The notes under the pieces are model-generated. The model was not told the origin of the DNA and did not search any database. It worked only from the letters and a program-made list of their open reading frames with translations. A stretch of 64,000 nt of DNA from Alternaria dauci. Taxonomy: Eukaryota > Ascomycota > Dothideomycetes > Pleosporales > Pleosporaceae. The translations under genes and the position numbers were made by a program. Where the stretch lies: positions 3,286,001-3,350,000 of the forward strand of contig NC_091273.1 in assembly GCF_042100115.1 (NCBI RefSeq). Direction: 5' to 3'. Below are positions 42,172-53,195 of the stretch, one piece after another (position 1 is the first letter of the stretch; every line of letters begins with the position of its first letter).

Positions 42172-43196
42172 TCATCTAAAAACACTCCTTCGAAGGAACG
42201 CCTCAAAATTACCAAACTCTTTCCATCCACCCACTCTGCTAACAGTCTCTTGACTCCACTTCACGCCCTCACTTGCCCCAGGTCCATAGTATGCCCATTC
42301 CTTGATCATAATCATGTTCTCCAACAACTCCTGCCCATTTTTCCACTCTTCATCTGCAATCTCCTTGAACTCACAACTCTTCCCCGTGACGCTCGCCACA
42401 GCTGCACAAACATCGAGAGGCGTGACCCATACACTTGCAGCGAGCACGTGTTTGCCAATGGTAGCTTCTGGATCAGCGAGACATGAAGCTACAAACTTCC
42501 CAAAGTCGGTGGGGACGTCCAGCATTGGAATCTGTGTATCGGGGTGGAAAAGCAAAGACAACGTGTATGCGCCGCCATCTTGACTCGGTCTGATAGACCC
42601 AGGGACGTTTGTCATGAAATATCCTGGTAGAACGAAAGAGGCTGGTTGGCCAGCTTCCTTAATGTATTCCTCAACCATGGCTTTGCTGTCAAAGTGATGT
42701 AGGTTCGGCAGTTTTCCGTCAGTGATCTTTGAGACGTGGGGTAGAGAAGACCAGATTAGGTGTGGCACATTTGCTTCGATGCAGGCGTCTGTTAAATTGC
42801 GGCCCTGTTGGACCTCGTGGGTGAGTGATGCCTTCTCCCAGTACTATGATGAATGTTAGGGACGGACGGCAAGAGAGATGAATGAGAGTGAGTAGTACGT
42901 TAGTTACGCCAAATACCGCGTCAGACCCGGCAATAGCTGTCAAAATCGACTCCTTGCTGTTAAGGTTTGCCTAGTACAATCAGTTCCCATTTGATCCACA
43001 ATATTCGAATCAAAAGACTCACCGCGACCATCTCGACACCCCTTGCTACCATGGCTTGCGCATCGGGTTTATCCGGATTCCTTGTAATTCCGCGCACCTT
43101 CCACTCTTTGCTCAACTGCGGGTGATCCAAGATGGCTTGCACGACAGAACCGCCCTGGTTGCCGGTAGAGCCGAACACGGTGATGAGCTTGGTCAT
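42172..43196 (-). CDS. NmrA-like NAD(P)-binding protein
   Basis: Three exons (43196..43023, 42970..42899, 42843..42172) encode about 305 residues; introns are 52 and 55 bp. The N-terminus MTKLITVFGSTGNQGG contains the GxxGxxG dinucleotide-binding loop of the NmrA/HSCARG atypical short-chain dehydrogenase family. VRGITRNPDKP follows, then AVFGVTNYWE and PHLIWSSLPHVSK in the later exons. The Tyr-x-x-x-Lys catalytic pair of true SDR reductases is not apparent, as in NmrA, which senses NAD(P) redox and regulates transcription (nitrogen metabolite repression in Aspergillus). This protein is one of many paralogues in filamentous fungi and its partner is unknown. A TATATAAAA element lies about 75 bp upstream. 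Confidence 0.82.
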
Positions 43197-43809
43197 GTTG
43201 AAACGTCGGAGCATTCGCGTGAAGTGCCGGTCTGCAATCGTGACATCCTATCTAGCAGTAGGTACTGCTTTTTTATATAGCACATCTTGCTTAGGCTGTT
43301 CTCACAGCCGTTGACGCGGAGAGCACTACGTGACAGCAGAAAGCTTCATCGGATGAGTAACGAGAGAGTAAGCTGAGAAAGCACGTATGTTGGACGAAGG
43401 AAGTTAAGATGGAGACCGAAAGTGGGGTAATAGCTTGATGCATCGTTAGTGCAAGGATGTGGGGGGATTACTCACCCAGGCGTACTGCCCAGCGCCTTAG
43501 CCACAGCGATACCTGGCCAACAAGACAAGTCGGGATGATGAAACGTTTGGCAACGTCAGCTGGTACTCTCTAGTTCTGCTCATATAGACTTGCACGCGCA
43601 CATGGCAAGAGTCTGCAATAATCTATCTGACCTACAAAACCCCAACAGTATACGCCCACTACCGTGCTATAACCGTGCTCTTGCCGTTGTATACAACACA
43701 CTTGTTCGTAAAGCCCAATCATCGATTTCCGTTTCCTTTTTCCCAGCTATCGAGGTCATTGCCAATAATCGCTCATAGATGGCGTGCCCTGGCGTGCCCA
43801 AAACTTGAC
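43197..43809. other. Intergenic region
   Basis: About 610 bp between two minus-strand genes. It includes the NmrA-like gene's TATA box (43271-43279) and otherwise no clear feature. Confidence 0.4.
43271..43279 (-). promoter_or_regulatory. TATA box of the NmrA-like gene
   Basis: TATATAAAA on the minus strand, about 75 bp upstream of the ATG at 43196. Confidence 0.5.
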
Positions 43810-44802
43810 TCATTTCGTCCTCAGATTCATTTTCGCACCTCGTCCGCCTCCAGCCTCAAAAATCCTGGCGTCAGGGTCGAATTTCTTGAACCCAGGAGCC
43901 GGTTTGGTGTAGAAATCCCTCATGTCCTGGAAGCCGCCGTGATCGTAGCCAGCACTGCCAGCTTCAATGTCGCTAGGAGGCCTCCGATCGCGGCCATTAC
44001 CCACAAGGTTGCTGCCGAAGGAAGAAAGTCCACCTTTGTCAAGAGCTTCCCTTTTCGCGGCTCTCTTCGCGTCTCTGGCAGCGTCTTTTCGAAGCTTTTT
44101 GTCGTACCACTCACCCTTCTTCATTTCGTTGGGTATGAGCTCTTTCCGATCCCCAATCTGGTCCCTTGTCGGATTGTTGTTGACCTGGTCCCTTCCTTCT
44201 TCTTCGTTCACAACTCGCTCTTCATCCTCACCGGCAAAGATATACCTCTCTGTAACCCAGTCTTTTCTCTTCTTGCCGACATCCTGATACATTTCGACAA
44301 ACCCACCTAGTATCGCTGTAGCCCGTGGGCAAGGCATATCAGGGTCGAATGGACTTTCACCTTCCTCTATCGGACGGTGGACTTCTCGGTATTGGTCGGT
44401 GTGGAGGAGAGGTTCAGCGGCGGATCGATTTCGTGTCTCATTGCCAACATTGGTTGCGAGAATCTCGGCGTTGGAAGAGAAACCAAAGAGCGTCGCGGGT
44501 GTCACATTAGTCCAGAAGTGGATCGTGGCAGCCTCGCGTTCGGCTGGAATAGTGGGCGACAACTTGGCAGTTTCCTGGGTCTGATCTCGACGAGCAGGAG
44601 TTGATTCTTGCTGACCCCTGTTTTTGCCGCGCCCGCGACCGCGTCTTCGACTGCGTTTGCCCCATCTCTGACTAGGAGTGCTACCGGCTTGATCTTCAAC
44701 CTTGTTGGCAGCTCCATCGTCTGTGGGAGCGCTGTCATGACGAGCCGTCTGCTGAAGCGGAAGATCGCGACCCTCTCGCCAGGTCGTGTACGCCCCATCC
44801 AT
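43810..44802 (-). CDS. Basic, low-complexity orphan protein
   Basis: Single exon, 330 residues. I do not recognise a family. Features: an Arg/Gly cluster GKRSRRRGRGRGKNRG (about residues 48-63) that could bind RNA or DNA; a middle segment with FWTNVTPATLFGFSS and ATAILGGFVEMYQD; a charged region ending KKLRKDAARDAKRAAKREA, which looks like a helical nuclear-localisation-type stretch; and a Gly/Asp-rich tail. There is no signal peptide or membrane segment. The frame is open across nearly 1 kb with unremarkable codon use, which supports a real gene. Most likely a nuclear or nucleolar protein restricted to related fungi, but this is a guess from composition. Confidence 0.6.
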   Translation of the reverse strand: MDGAYTTWREGRDLPLQQTARHDSAPTDDGAANKVEDQAGSTPSQRWGKRSRRRGRGRGKNRGQQESTPARRDQTQETAKLSPTIPAEREAATIHFWTNVTPATLFGFSSNAEILATNVGNETRNRSAAEPLLHTDQYREVHRPIEEGESPFDPDMPCPRATAILGGFVEMYQDVGKKRKDWVTERYIFAGEDEERVVNEEEGRDQVNNNPTRDQIGDRKELIPNEMKKGEWYDKKLRKDAARDAKRAAKREALDKGGLSSFGSNLVGNGRDRRPPSDIEAGSAGYDHGGFQDMRDFYTKPAPGFKKFDPDARIFEAGGGRGAKMNLRTK

Positions 44803-45386
44803 TTTCCTGAACTCTGTCTTTTTATCAGTTTGCTACCCCCGAGAACTTAGCTTGACAAGTTGATTACAGCGTTCTTAGAGACCTGCCAGATATCTTGTTA
44901 AATATGTATGTACCTGTTTACTCGCGGCAGTGAGTACTGGAGTGGTTTGTTGTCTGCGTGCCCTGAGCGGCTGCTCGCAGTGTTGTGGTATTGTTTGTGG
45001 GCGCAGAGAGAAAACACCAAGGATCGGACGCTAGAGCGCGAAGTGCTACTTCAGGGAAGTTCTTTGTAAGCGAGTCTTGACTCGCGTTCTCTGTCATGCC
45101 TCCGAGGGGTATTACTGAAGTTTGTTATGCAAGATGTGCTGCTGTGGAGAAGACGTCGCGGCGCTGCACCGCAGATATACCAGCGAACATATAGTGTCAA
45201 CTGCAGAAGCTGATGCCATGTCCGTGATTGGACTGTATTGAATCGATGATACTTCCTCAATAGTAGTAAGAAGTGTTTCGTGATATTAGTATTACTGAAT
45301 AGACGTATACAGTGTCCTTCCACTATGTAGTAGTGATTACCTCTATCCCAATTCCTCATGGCAGCAAATAGCTCGCGCGAACTATT
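44803..45386. other. Intergenic region
   Basis: About 580 bp between two minus-strand genes: 5' flank of the orphan and 3' flank of lanosterol synthase. Nothing recognisable. Confidence 0.35.
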
Positions 45387-47748
45387 TTAAAATAACGCAT
45401 CATCTCCGAAGCGCTCAGCATACATACCCAGCGCCTTAATTGGGAAGATGAACTTGTAGTTTGGATACGAGATCATACTGTCATAAAGTTAGCCACCATT
45501 CTAACCAGCCACCAAGGTCAGTCAACTTACCAAGACTTGTTGAACACTCCCTCGATCGCTTCCTGCAGCCACTCTCCGTTGGCTTGCTGCCTCTTCATAA
45601 TGAGCTTGACAGCCCTCTCCAATGGTTCCTTATGCGGGAAGCCGCCCTCAATCATTGCGATAATCACCCAAGCAGTTTGCACAACCTGACTTTGTGGATG
45701 CTGATCCCAGACACCGTTCTCGCAGCTCTTGTATGTCTCGCCCCAGCCTCCATCCTCCATCTGCTTGTCTAAGAAGAACTGGCATGCCCGTCTTACACGC
45801 TCAGAGTTCTCGTATTGTTCACCAGAGCACTTGAGTGATTCGAGAGCGAACATGCCGGCGTAGGTAAAGCAGATGCCCCAGCTACCATACCAAGAGCCGT
45901 CAGGGCGTTGGGCAGCTCTGATATAGGCTACGGCGCGGTCCCGGAATGCAGAAATTTCTGCAGCGCGGTAGTCGGGGTAATAGTTTTGGAACATGTGAAG
46001 TGCAGTTACGACGGCGGTCGTGCATTCGGGGTAATCGTATTCTATCATGATGTTGTCAAAGACCTCTGCTGCATTAAGGTGCTCCAGAAGAACACTGCCT
46101 CGTGTCGGCTCGTAAGAAGCACAGCCACCCGACGCGTTTTGCATGGTAAGCAAGACGTCAATAGCGTCTTTTATGCGGCGTTCGTTGATAAGTTCGGGAA
46201 ATTCGTTGCCGTTCTGCAGGATGAGTGTGCTCTTGAGGCCTTCAGATGTGCAGTCGCTGACGGTGTATCCTTGCTTCCGTGTACTAAAACCCCAGGCACC
46301 TTTGCGTTGTTGACGATAGCATGCGTGCTGGTCTCTGGTTTCTTCAAGAATCTGCTGATCTTCCAGGAACTCGAGACTCTTTGTGAGCATGTGTTTCCAC
46401 TTGTTGTTTTTTGACCAGCCGCATGATTCAACGGCTTGGATCAGGAACGCAGTATCCCATGTTTGCACACCGTTTGTGCCGTTCATGAGCATACCCTCAT
46501 CCTTGACCCAAAGGAACTCCGGAAGCGTTTTGAGATGCTCGCGAACGGCATGGCAGTCAGGTCCTTCTCTGATGTATGCAACCAATGTATTCATGGGTCC
46601 GTTTACAGGACCAAGGTTTGCAAAATCGGTGTTCTTATCCTCGGTCTCAATAAGCCACCACACGTGTTCTTCCGCACGCTTGATCATCCAGGTGGGTCGA
46701 AGGTATGGGAACCATATAACAGCCAAGAACCAGAACAAAAATTTGAGCATCCATGACTTGTCATGATAGTTATCCGTAGAGGCGATAGTGTTCCGGTGCG
46801 CACCGAAATTGATCGTGTCAAACGGCCGCATCAACAGCTCGGCGCGCAATTGGCGTGTAAGATCGTTCAGGGGATACGACCACCTCTTGGAGTAGAGATA
46901 CGACATGGGCAGAAAGACCTGTCGCATGTGTATCCACCATCTCCAAGGTGCAATGGGTACCCAATCCGGTAGCAGCCATAGCTCAGGTGGACAAGGATTG
47001 ACTATATCCCACTCCGTCACACCCAGCACGCTCAACCAGAATTTTGCCCAATGCGGTGCATTGAGCGCACCGCCCAGTTTCCAGAGCGTGTCTCGCGCTT
47101 TCCGCATCCGAGGCTCTTCTGCATCTACGCCCAGAAGCCTAAGCACAGTATAGTTCATGGCGGTTCCGAACACGGTGCTCTCGCCCTCGATGTGTAGCCC
47201 CCAGCCACCGTCCTCCGGGTTGGCCCGCGCAAAGAGGTAGTTCTTGATCTCGATCGCATGCGACGCTGGTATAGGTGTCTCGGTGACATACCAGGTGATC
47301 ACAAGGCCGGGTAGCAGAAACATGGGACCGCCATATTCACAAGCCCAATTTCCGGGTGGGAGCTGGAGCTGGGAGAAGAACTCGAGACCGTTGTGTGCAG
47401 CTTCGAGGGGTGTCTTTGCAGGTTTCAGGGTAGGTCGTTCCTGTATGTTGAATCAGCCCAAAAGGTTCTGTCTGGATTGGCAAGTGACAACTGGAACAGG
47501 CACCAACTCACCGTATCGAGGCCTAGGAAATATTTATCCGCTGTGCTCTGCGGCCACGCCTGCAGCTCCTTGTCGCTTGTGAGATAATGCCATGTCTGAC
47601 ATCCCCGGTCGTCCTTCAACCTCCATCTTGTGTAGTCGGTCTTCTCGTGGCCCTCCTTGTTCTTCGTCACGCCTACGGCGTCGTTCAGTATCTTTTGCGC
47701 CGCTCCGCGCTTCGTAACGCCATTGCTCTTCTCAATGGCATGCGGCAT
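45387..47748 (-). CDS. ERG7: Lanosterol synthase (oxidosqualene cyclase)
   Basis: Three exons (47748..47512, 47440..45531, 45477..45387) encode about 745 residues; introns are 71 and 53 bp. The enzyme cyclises 2,3-oxidosqualene to lanosterol in the ergosterol pathway, on ER membranes and lipid droplets. Seen in the sequence: [23 protein letters not shown] early; the catalytic acid motif VSDCTSE with Asp475; and QW motifs such as [12 protein letters not shown] and [10 protein letters not shown]. The last 31 codons sit in a separate exon ([19 protein letters not shown]) that is the conserved end of the family, so a model stopping at the exon 2 boundary would truncate it. The length equals that of other fungal ERG7 proteins (about 720-760). 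Confidence 0.95.
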
Positions 47749-49016
47749 TATGTGTGTTGGATCCGCGCGGTTCTGAACGTCGTCCTACACGCTGCGTTCA
47801 TGGGTAAAGACGTGATGGAACTGGCATGCGCCTTGTGCGGCGAGACGGGTGTCTTGGCAGAACGCGCCATCAGAGGCGAGAACGATCGTGCCAATCACCT
47901 GCATACTGCATGACTGCATACCCGCGCGAGTAGATTGGACTTAATGATGTCTGCTTTCAATCCGCGTACATGTAAACGTTGTTTGCGCGCGTCAACTTTT
48001 GCATCTCACATAATCTTCAGACCCTGATATCGATATAAGCATCATCGCATCCCTGTAATCCACCACCATGGAACCCTGAAGTCGCTGCAAAGCCACACAC
48101 GACTATTATCCAAGCATCCCTTACTTGTCCTCAAACCTGCTCAAACATCACAAATACCACAAATCTCGTTACGCACACAGCCATTCCCACCTGGCATCGC
48201 CCCTGACTCAACAGCGGGAATCGGTCTTGGCAGGCACTCCCGCGGCGAAGCGCACGATCGGCGAAAAAGTTGACCGCTCGGCTCGCACGAGGCTTGCATT
48301 CCCGCCCCCTTTCAAACTTGGGCGCGCAGCACGACGCACAGATCACTAATCTTCCTATTCGCGGGACATGGAAGCATCCGAGACCGAAGGGTTGGATTGA
48401 CGGTGAGTGAGTGCAGCATGGAGCCATGGCTTGGCCACATACGTAGAGTCGGATTGGATAGACGCTCGGCGTGTATGCGGAGGAGAGATGAAGATCTTCA
48501 TGTATGACGAAAGATGGAAGATAATGTGTAGACAATGACGACATTGACGATGGTGACAAGGAAAGTGTGGAGATGAGCAGTGTCAATCATTGATTGCGCG
48601 TTTATTCAATCCTCGCATTCAGTTGGCGGCGGGTATGATGTGGTTGGTATGTACAGGTACTACGCGTTATGTATCGGATGAGCGAGAACCTCCAGGGCAG
48701 TCGCTCTGCACGCCCAAGACCGAGAGCCACTCCAACAATGAGACATGAGCAACAAAGGGAAAAATGCATGTGCCGTCCAGATATGAAAACACCATAGTAC
48801 GCTTGAAATATGCCAAAGCAAAGGGCCGTGAAATGCTAAACATGCATTGAGATTTCAAACAGGGGGGAAAGTGGTGATTCGTGGCTCCTGTGAAAACAAT
48901 ACGGTCGGGAGTATGCGGTAATTGTGTACGGTAGTGGTGGCGGAATAAAAATCGTTGTTTCGGGTATCGTAGAAAAAGTAGCCTCTCGTCCATCCGCCCC
49001 TGGTGGGCAAACGTGA
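47749..49016. other. 1.3 kb intergenic region
   Basis: 5' flank of lanosterol synthase and 3' flank of the next minus gene. Minus frames of about 150 codons near 48130-48590 are Ser/Leu/Cys-rich and look non-coding. No sterol-regulatory element could be identified with confidence. Confidence 0.35.
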
Positions 49017-50156
49017 TCAATCACTCAGATCGGGGTTTGCGACGAACAACCTTGTCCCCATGGTCATGGTCCGCTCGTCTACGCTACCCCTCCGCACCAG
49101 GTCATCCTTACTGCCCTTCTTATCCGTTGTGGCGGGTGGTTTCAGCATTCCAGGCGCTGGCAATTGCCCCATGTCACCGAAATTGCGTTCGCCACTGCTG
49201 CCACTGCCTGTGCTTGTATTCGTTTTGGTGTGCTGGAAGTAGCTATTGTCGTTGGGCGCGTTGACGTCGTATTCGGCGGGGGAGGGGGTGGGTTCTTCCT
49301 TGAGGTCGGCAAGTTCGCCGTCGGGCGACGAGTTCTGCGGGGGCGTGCTGTTGGAGGATATGCGGCCAGCGGGGTTGGCGTAGGATATGCGGCGCCCTGA
49401 ACCGAGCGAGGAGCGGCCTGAGCCTGTGCGGTGGTGATATTGGCCGTTCTTGAGTGAGCCCGCGTCTTCGTCGTCACCTTCGTCGACCTCGGAAGCACTC
49501 AGGCGCATGGGCACGCCTGACCCTGCGTAGGTGACTGGTGCATACAACGACGCTTTTGGTAGACCGTGGTGGCGCCCGATCTTTGACCGCACACCGCCGG
49601 TCATGCTAGATCCTCCCGAGGCACTTCGCGGTGGGACGTGGTGTGGACCGCCTGCTACTTCCATGTTTGCCCGCATCTTGGCCTGCCGTTGCTGTGCGAG
49701 CATGCGCGGGTCTTCATACTGGGCCCTGTCGCACCAGACGGTAGCCTTTTGTTTTCGCATCAGGGCAACGTAGGACGTGGGCGAGCTACCGCCGGAACGT
49801 GTGGATGAGGAGCGACGAAGAGCGCCACTGTTGGAGCGGTTCGGGGTGCCTGTGGTAGAGCTGGTCGACGACGTGGGCGTGCGGCGGAGACTGCTCTGGT
49901 ACTGGGTTGGATATTGCGAGTTCATGGTGCTTGTGGTGGGCGATGCAGCGGGGAAGATGCCTGAGCTGGTTGTGCGTGTTCGTGAATGTCCTAGTTGGCC
50001 GTCGTTGTGGTACTGATGCTGTGGGGGGCGCACCGAGATGCCGGGGTTTGCTATGGGCTTGCGGCGGACAGGAACAGCGCCGTAGGCAGAAGTTTGTGGG
50101 GGTTGCGCCATGACGGCCTGCATGATGTTTGATTGACTCTGCTTCCTTCGCGTCAC
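49017..50156 (-). CDS. Conserved Ser/Gly/Arg-rich fungal protein, unknown function
   Basis: Single exon, 379 residues; the start may instead be the ATG at 50123 (MQAVMAQPPQ). Most of the chain is disordered and rich in Ser, Thr, Gly, Pro and Arg. One compact segment stands out as probably conserved: SYVALMRKQKATVWCDRAQYEDPRMLAQQRQAK (about residues 127-160). Shorter islands at KIGRHHGLPKASLY and GVPMRLSASEVDEGDDED follow, then RRGSVDERTMTMGTRLFVANPD at the end. No signal peptide or membrane segment. Multiple RxxS sites suggest phosphorylation. I do not know its function. Confidence 0.65.
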   Translation of the reverse strand: MTRRKQSQSNIMQAVMAQPPQTSAYGAVPVRRKPIANPGISVRPPQHQYHNDGQLGHSRTRTTSSGIFPAASPTTSTMNSQYPTQYQSSLRRTPTSSTSSTTGTPNRSNSGALRRSSSTRSGGSSPTSYVALMRKQKATVWCDRAQYEDPRMLAQQRQAKMRANMEVAGGPHHVPPRSASGGSSMTGGVRSKIGRHHGLPKASLYAPVTYAGSGVPMRLSASEVDEGDDEDAGSLKNGQYHHRTGSGRSSLGSGRRISYANPAGRISSNSTPPQNSSPDGELADLKEEPTPSPAEYDVNAPNDNSYFQHTKTNTSTGSGSSGERNFGDMGQLPAPGMLKPPATTDKKGSKDDLVRRGSVDERTMTMGTRLFVANPDLSD

Positions 50157-53100
50157 GAATCACGGTAAGTGAAACACGGGTCAGCGGGCTGACGTCGGAG
50201 CGACAGCGTCAAAGAAACACAGACAATGACGTTGTTGTTGTTTTTCTTTGTTTGGCAAACTAGCAATCTCTTGGCTCGCGGTGAAGAGGAGCCGGTGTTT
50301 ATGTAGCAGCAAGCAGTCGAGTTATGGCCGGAGTGCTCGCTTGGCGCCCCGCTGAGAGAGATGTTCTGCAGCCCTGTGATGCTGATGCACTGACTTCCTA
50401 CGGCTTCCGGCAATGGGCTGATGTAAGGTGATGCACAAAGTTTGGTGATGCTTATGATATCCGGGGCAAGGGACAGCGGCAGCAGCGGCGCGGGGGGAGG
50501 AAAACAGTCGAGGCCCCGCAGGAGGAATCGAAATTGCAGGTCGAGGAATGCGTGATTTGCGACGACTTGGGATGCTTGAGCTGGCGTGTCGAGTCGCGCG
50601 GGCGGGAAGGGTCCTTAATAGCAAATGGTCCAGTCCAGCTAGAGGCGCTAGAAAAGCTTACTCTGGAGAATGAAGAGGTCAACACGCGCCATTCGAGGGT
50701 TTGCGAGAAGAAAGGCAGACGGCAGCTGGCGTGCGACAATTGAGCCGTAGTGCAATGCACGGCGGTGCAGTGGGCGAAATGCTGACTTACATATGGATGC
50801 GGTGTTTTCGTCGTGGGTGCTAGTCCAAGCCGGTCCTGCACCCAGCAGCGGCACACAGGCAGCTTTTGAATAGGGAAGTACGAAAAAGAAACGTCGAGCG
50901 CAGTGGGTAAGCGGGTGGGGAACAAAGGGAAGATAGTGTGCAATGGTACAGCAGGATGTGGTGGCAGCAGCAGAATCGGGACGAGTGTGGCCGCAAGAGG
51001 AAGAGGCCGTGTCTTGTACTGTATCTTGGGTACTCTCTCCGTGCTTGCCGTTGAGGGCGATCGCGCTAGAAATGGGTGAGCCGACACTTGGGAACCACGT
51101 CTCCACCACGCAGGTGTCAATGACGAAACGCTGCTCTGCACTGTCGCCATGGCGTATTATTATTATACCATTACCCAGGCGCGCCGGAGCACGGCCATAG
51201 CACCTCGCCGCTAACGCCACAAAACCTGAATCTGTCGTGTACAAGAAAGGCACTTGAAGTCTAAACAGCCGCCCCAGCGCAGCGGAGCCCAGTCCGCATA
51301 CGGCTCACCACTACTCCCTTGAGCCTTGTGCGCCGAGCATCCTGGCCGGCCTTGCGGTTGCATGTCGCCAACTTCACGAATCCCACTCGCTGCCGAGCAT
51401 GTCCTCTCCGCGTCGAATCATCGGCAAACGTGGCTCGAGCATTGCGGCCTGCAGGACCCAGTCAGCGGTGCATGATCGCCTTTTGGTTGCATGCTGCCTG
51501 CCTTTGCTTTTGAACCTCACTTTTGCACCCTCTGCCAGTGCTACGTTTGACCCATCGCTTGCAACTCCGGCTATTGCTGTTTCACTCTCCCCCAAGCGCG
51601 CCGGCATCTTGATTGCAACTCCATCAAACACTGTCAAAGTCCATCCCGCACCCATCGCCAATACAGCCGGCGCCATCACCGCGAGACCTCACCCCAGCGC
51701 ACATCGACCGGGATTCAACCAAGGCCCTGATACCGTTTCATCTAACGTGATGTGTTGAACAGCCCGCCCACAGTCCTTGCTTGTTCCGTTGCTTTCGTCT
51801 ATATGGCAGGGTGGGGTTCTATGCACGCCGATGCACCATCAGCCGTTCCCCGCTCTCTAGCACTGCGCACTCAACCATGGAACATGCTGCTGCAACCAAC
51901 GCCAGCCCACCTGCTCCTCCAGATCGTGATCTCTGCGAACATCCGAGAAAATGTTGAGCCTCTTTTTTTCTGCATCACCCCATATCCACTGTCGCTGTCT
52001 TCGGTCAATTTTGCCCCGTAGATCCGCTTCGGCCTTTGCCGAGAATCTTCTAGCAACCGGCATTGCCACCTCCTGTACAATCTCTGTGAATAGTGCGCTG
52101 CGTTTCTGATAATACCTATCGATAAACTCTTTCAGTGGAGATACGGGTTTCAATGGGTATTCATAGAGGGATAATTGGAGAAGAACCCGTACAGAGTGCA
52201 AGCGTACCAGACTCTGCATTGTGGCGTAGCATCGCGTAGCAACATCCTGGAGCAACATCGTCCTGCAAACACCGCCACCGAAAAAGACCCTGAGCAGCTG
52301 AATGCGTAGATCATTGCTTGAACGTGCCGCGTTTCGGGTCTTTACGACCCCGCCTTCGGTCGTATATGATTATCACCAGCCTCAATCCTAAGGTCAAATC
52401 GCGCGCTGTCAGCATTCTCCCAGCGTCTACAAGATCTTGCTCCCGTGATGCCATCATGATGTTGCACGCCTAATAGGCCGACGACGCGCTATCAAGCATC
52501 ATCGCTCTGGAGGCGCAAATATTCGATACAACAACGGCACATGATTCGTGCTCATCCACCTCTCCACCCACACCACCAAAATTCACAGTGTCAGTGAGGC
52601 CCAAGCCCTTGGTTTGGAGGAGGGTTACACAACGTCCGCAGATCTCTCACCTGCATGCAAGATCGCACACCACAATTTGCATGCTCATTTTCTTTAGCGG
52701 CTTGTGTGCGAGTAAGGCCCCTTGGCCACGACAGCGCGAGTAGTGAGCACAACACAAGGCTCGGTCTCTGCCGTGCTGACGAGAACCGCACCTGCATCGT
52801 GCTACGATGACTGGGTGTCGTATCTCCAGACGGGGTCGTCGTTATCGTGAACTGCTACTTTCGGAAAGGGTTTGCGCTTCGGTAGGCAGCTGATCCGGCA
52901 TTTGGGTCTTAGTGTCGGTCGTTGTGCCGCTGTCATCGGGGTGATAAATTGTGGTTCTGGATAAGTGTGTGATGAAGACGTGCCGACTGCATGAGGGGTT
53001 CTCCGACGTTTCGGGCAGCTTTAACATCGTACGAGCATAGTTGGATTGTGCATGCACAAGTTGCGTTCTTTCAGTAAACCAAGCATCGGATGAGAGGGGC

Positions 53101-53195
53101 AAGCACTGCACACGCGGAGATAACATGGAATTCGATATATGGGAATCGAATTTCCGAAAACACATTGCCGTATCGAGTACAGTGTCGCTTACAAC
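50157..53195. other. 3 kb region without a firm gene
   Basis: The 1.1 kb next to the Ser-rich gene is probably its promoter/5' UTR; long frames on both strands there look like shadows of CT-rich sequence. The middle holds one possible small gene (51857-52258). The rest is featureless to my reading. Confidence 0.35.
51857..52258 (-). CDS. Possible small hypothetical protein
   Basis: A 133-codon minus frame whose composition is protein-like: charged and amphipathic, with SPLKEFIDRYYQKRSALFTEIV, a KAEADLRGKIDRRQRQW helix and a C-terminal DLEEQVGWRWLQQHV. No signal peptide, motif or family is recognised, and no intron is evident. It may be real, a non-conserved frame, or the end of a larger decayed gene. 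Confidence 0.3.
   Translation of the reverse strand: MLLQDVATRCYATMQSLVRLHSVRVLLQLSLYEYPLKPVSPLKEFIDRYYQKRSALFTEIVQEVAMPVARRFSAKAEADLRGKIDRRQRQWIWGDAEKKRLNIFSDVRRDHDLEEQVGWRWLQQHVPWLSAQC

Noticed and set aside
31970..44802. Idea that asparagine synthetase, NLP, galactosidase and NmrA-like genes form a biosynthetic cluster
   Set aside because: No backbone synthase (PKS, NRPS, terpene cyclase), transporter or pathway regulator is present; the genes have unrelated roles.
48131..48586. Minus frame of 151 codons upstream of lanosterol synthase
   Set aside because: Ser/Leu/Cys-biased with no domain, no intron structure and no support from context.
50452..51253. Overlapping minus frames of about 200-230 codons upstream of the Ser-rich gene
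   Set aside because: Two phases are open at once because the sequence is CT-rich; neither shows a domain, so it is treated as promoter/5' UTR.
51374..51758. Overlapping frames of about 100-120 codons on both strands
   Set aside because: Both are open through the same Ala/Ser/Pro-biased sequence and neither carries a motif; no basis to choose one.
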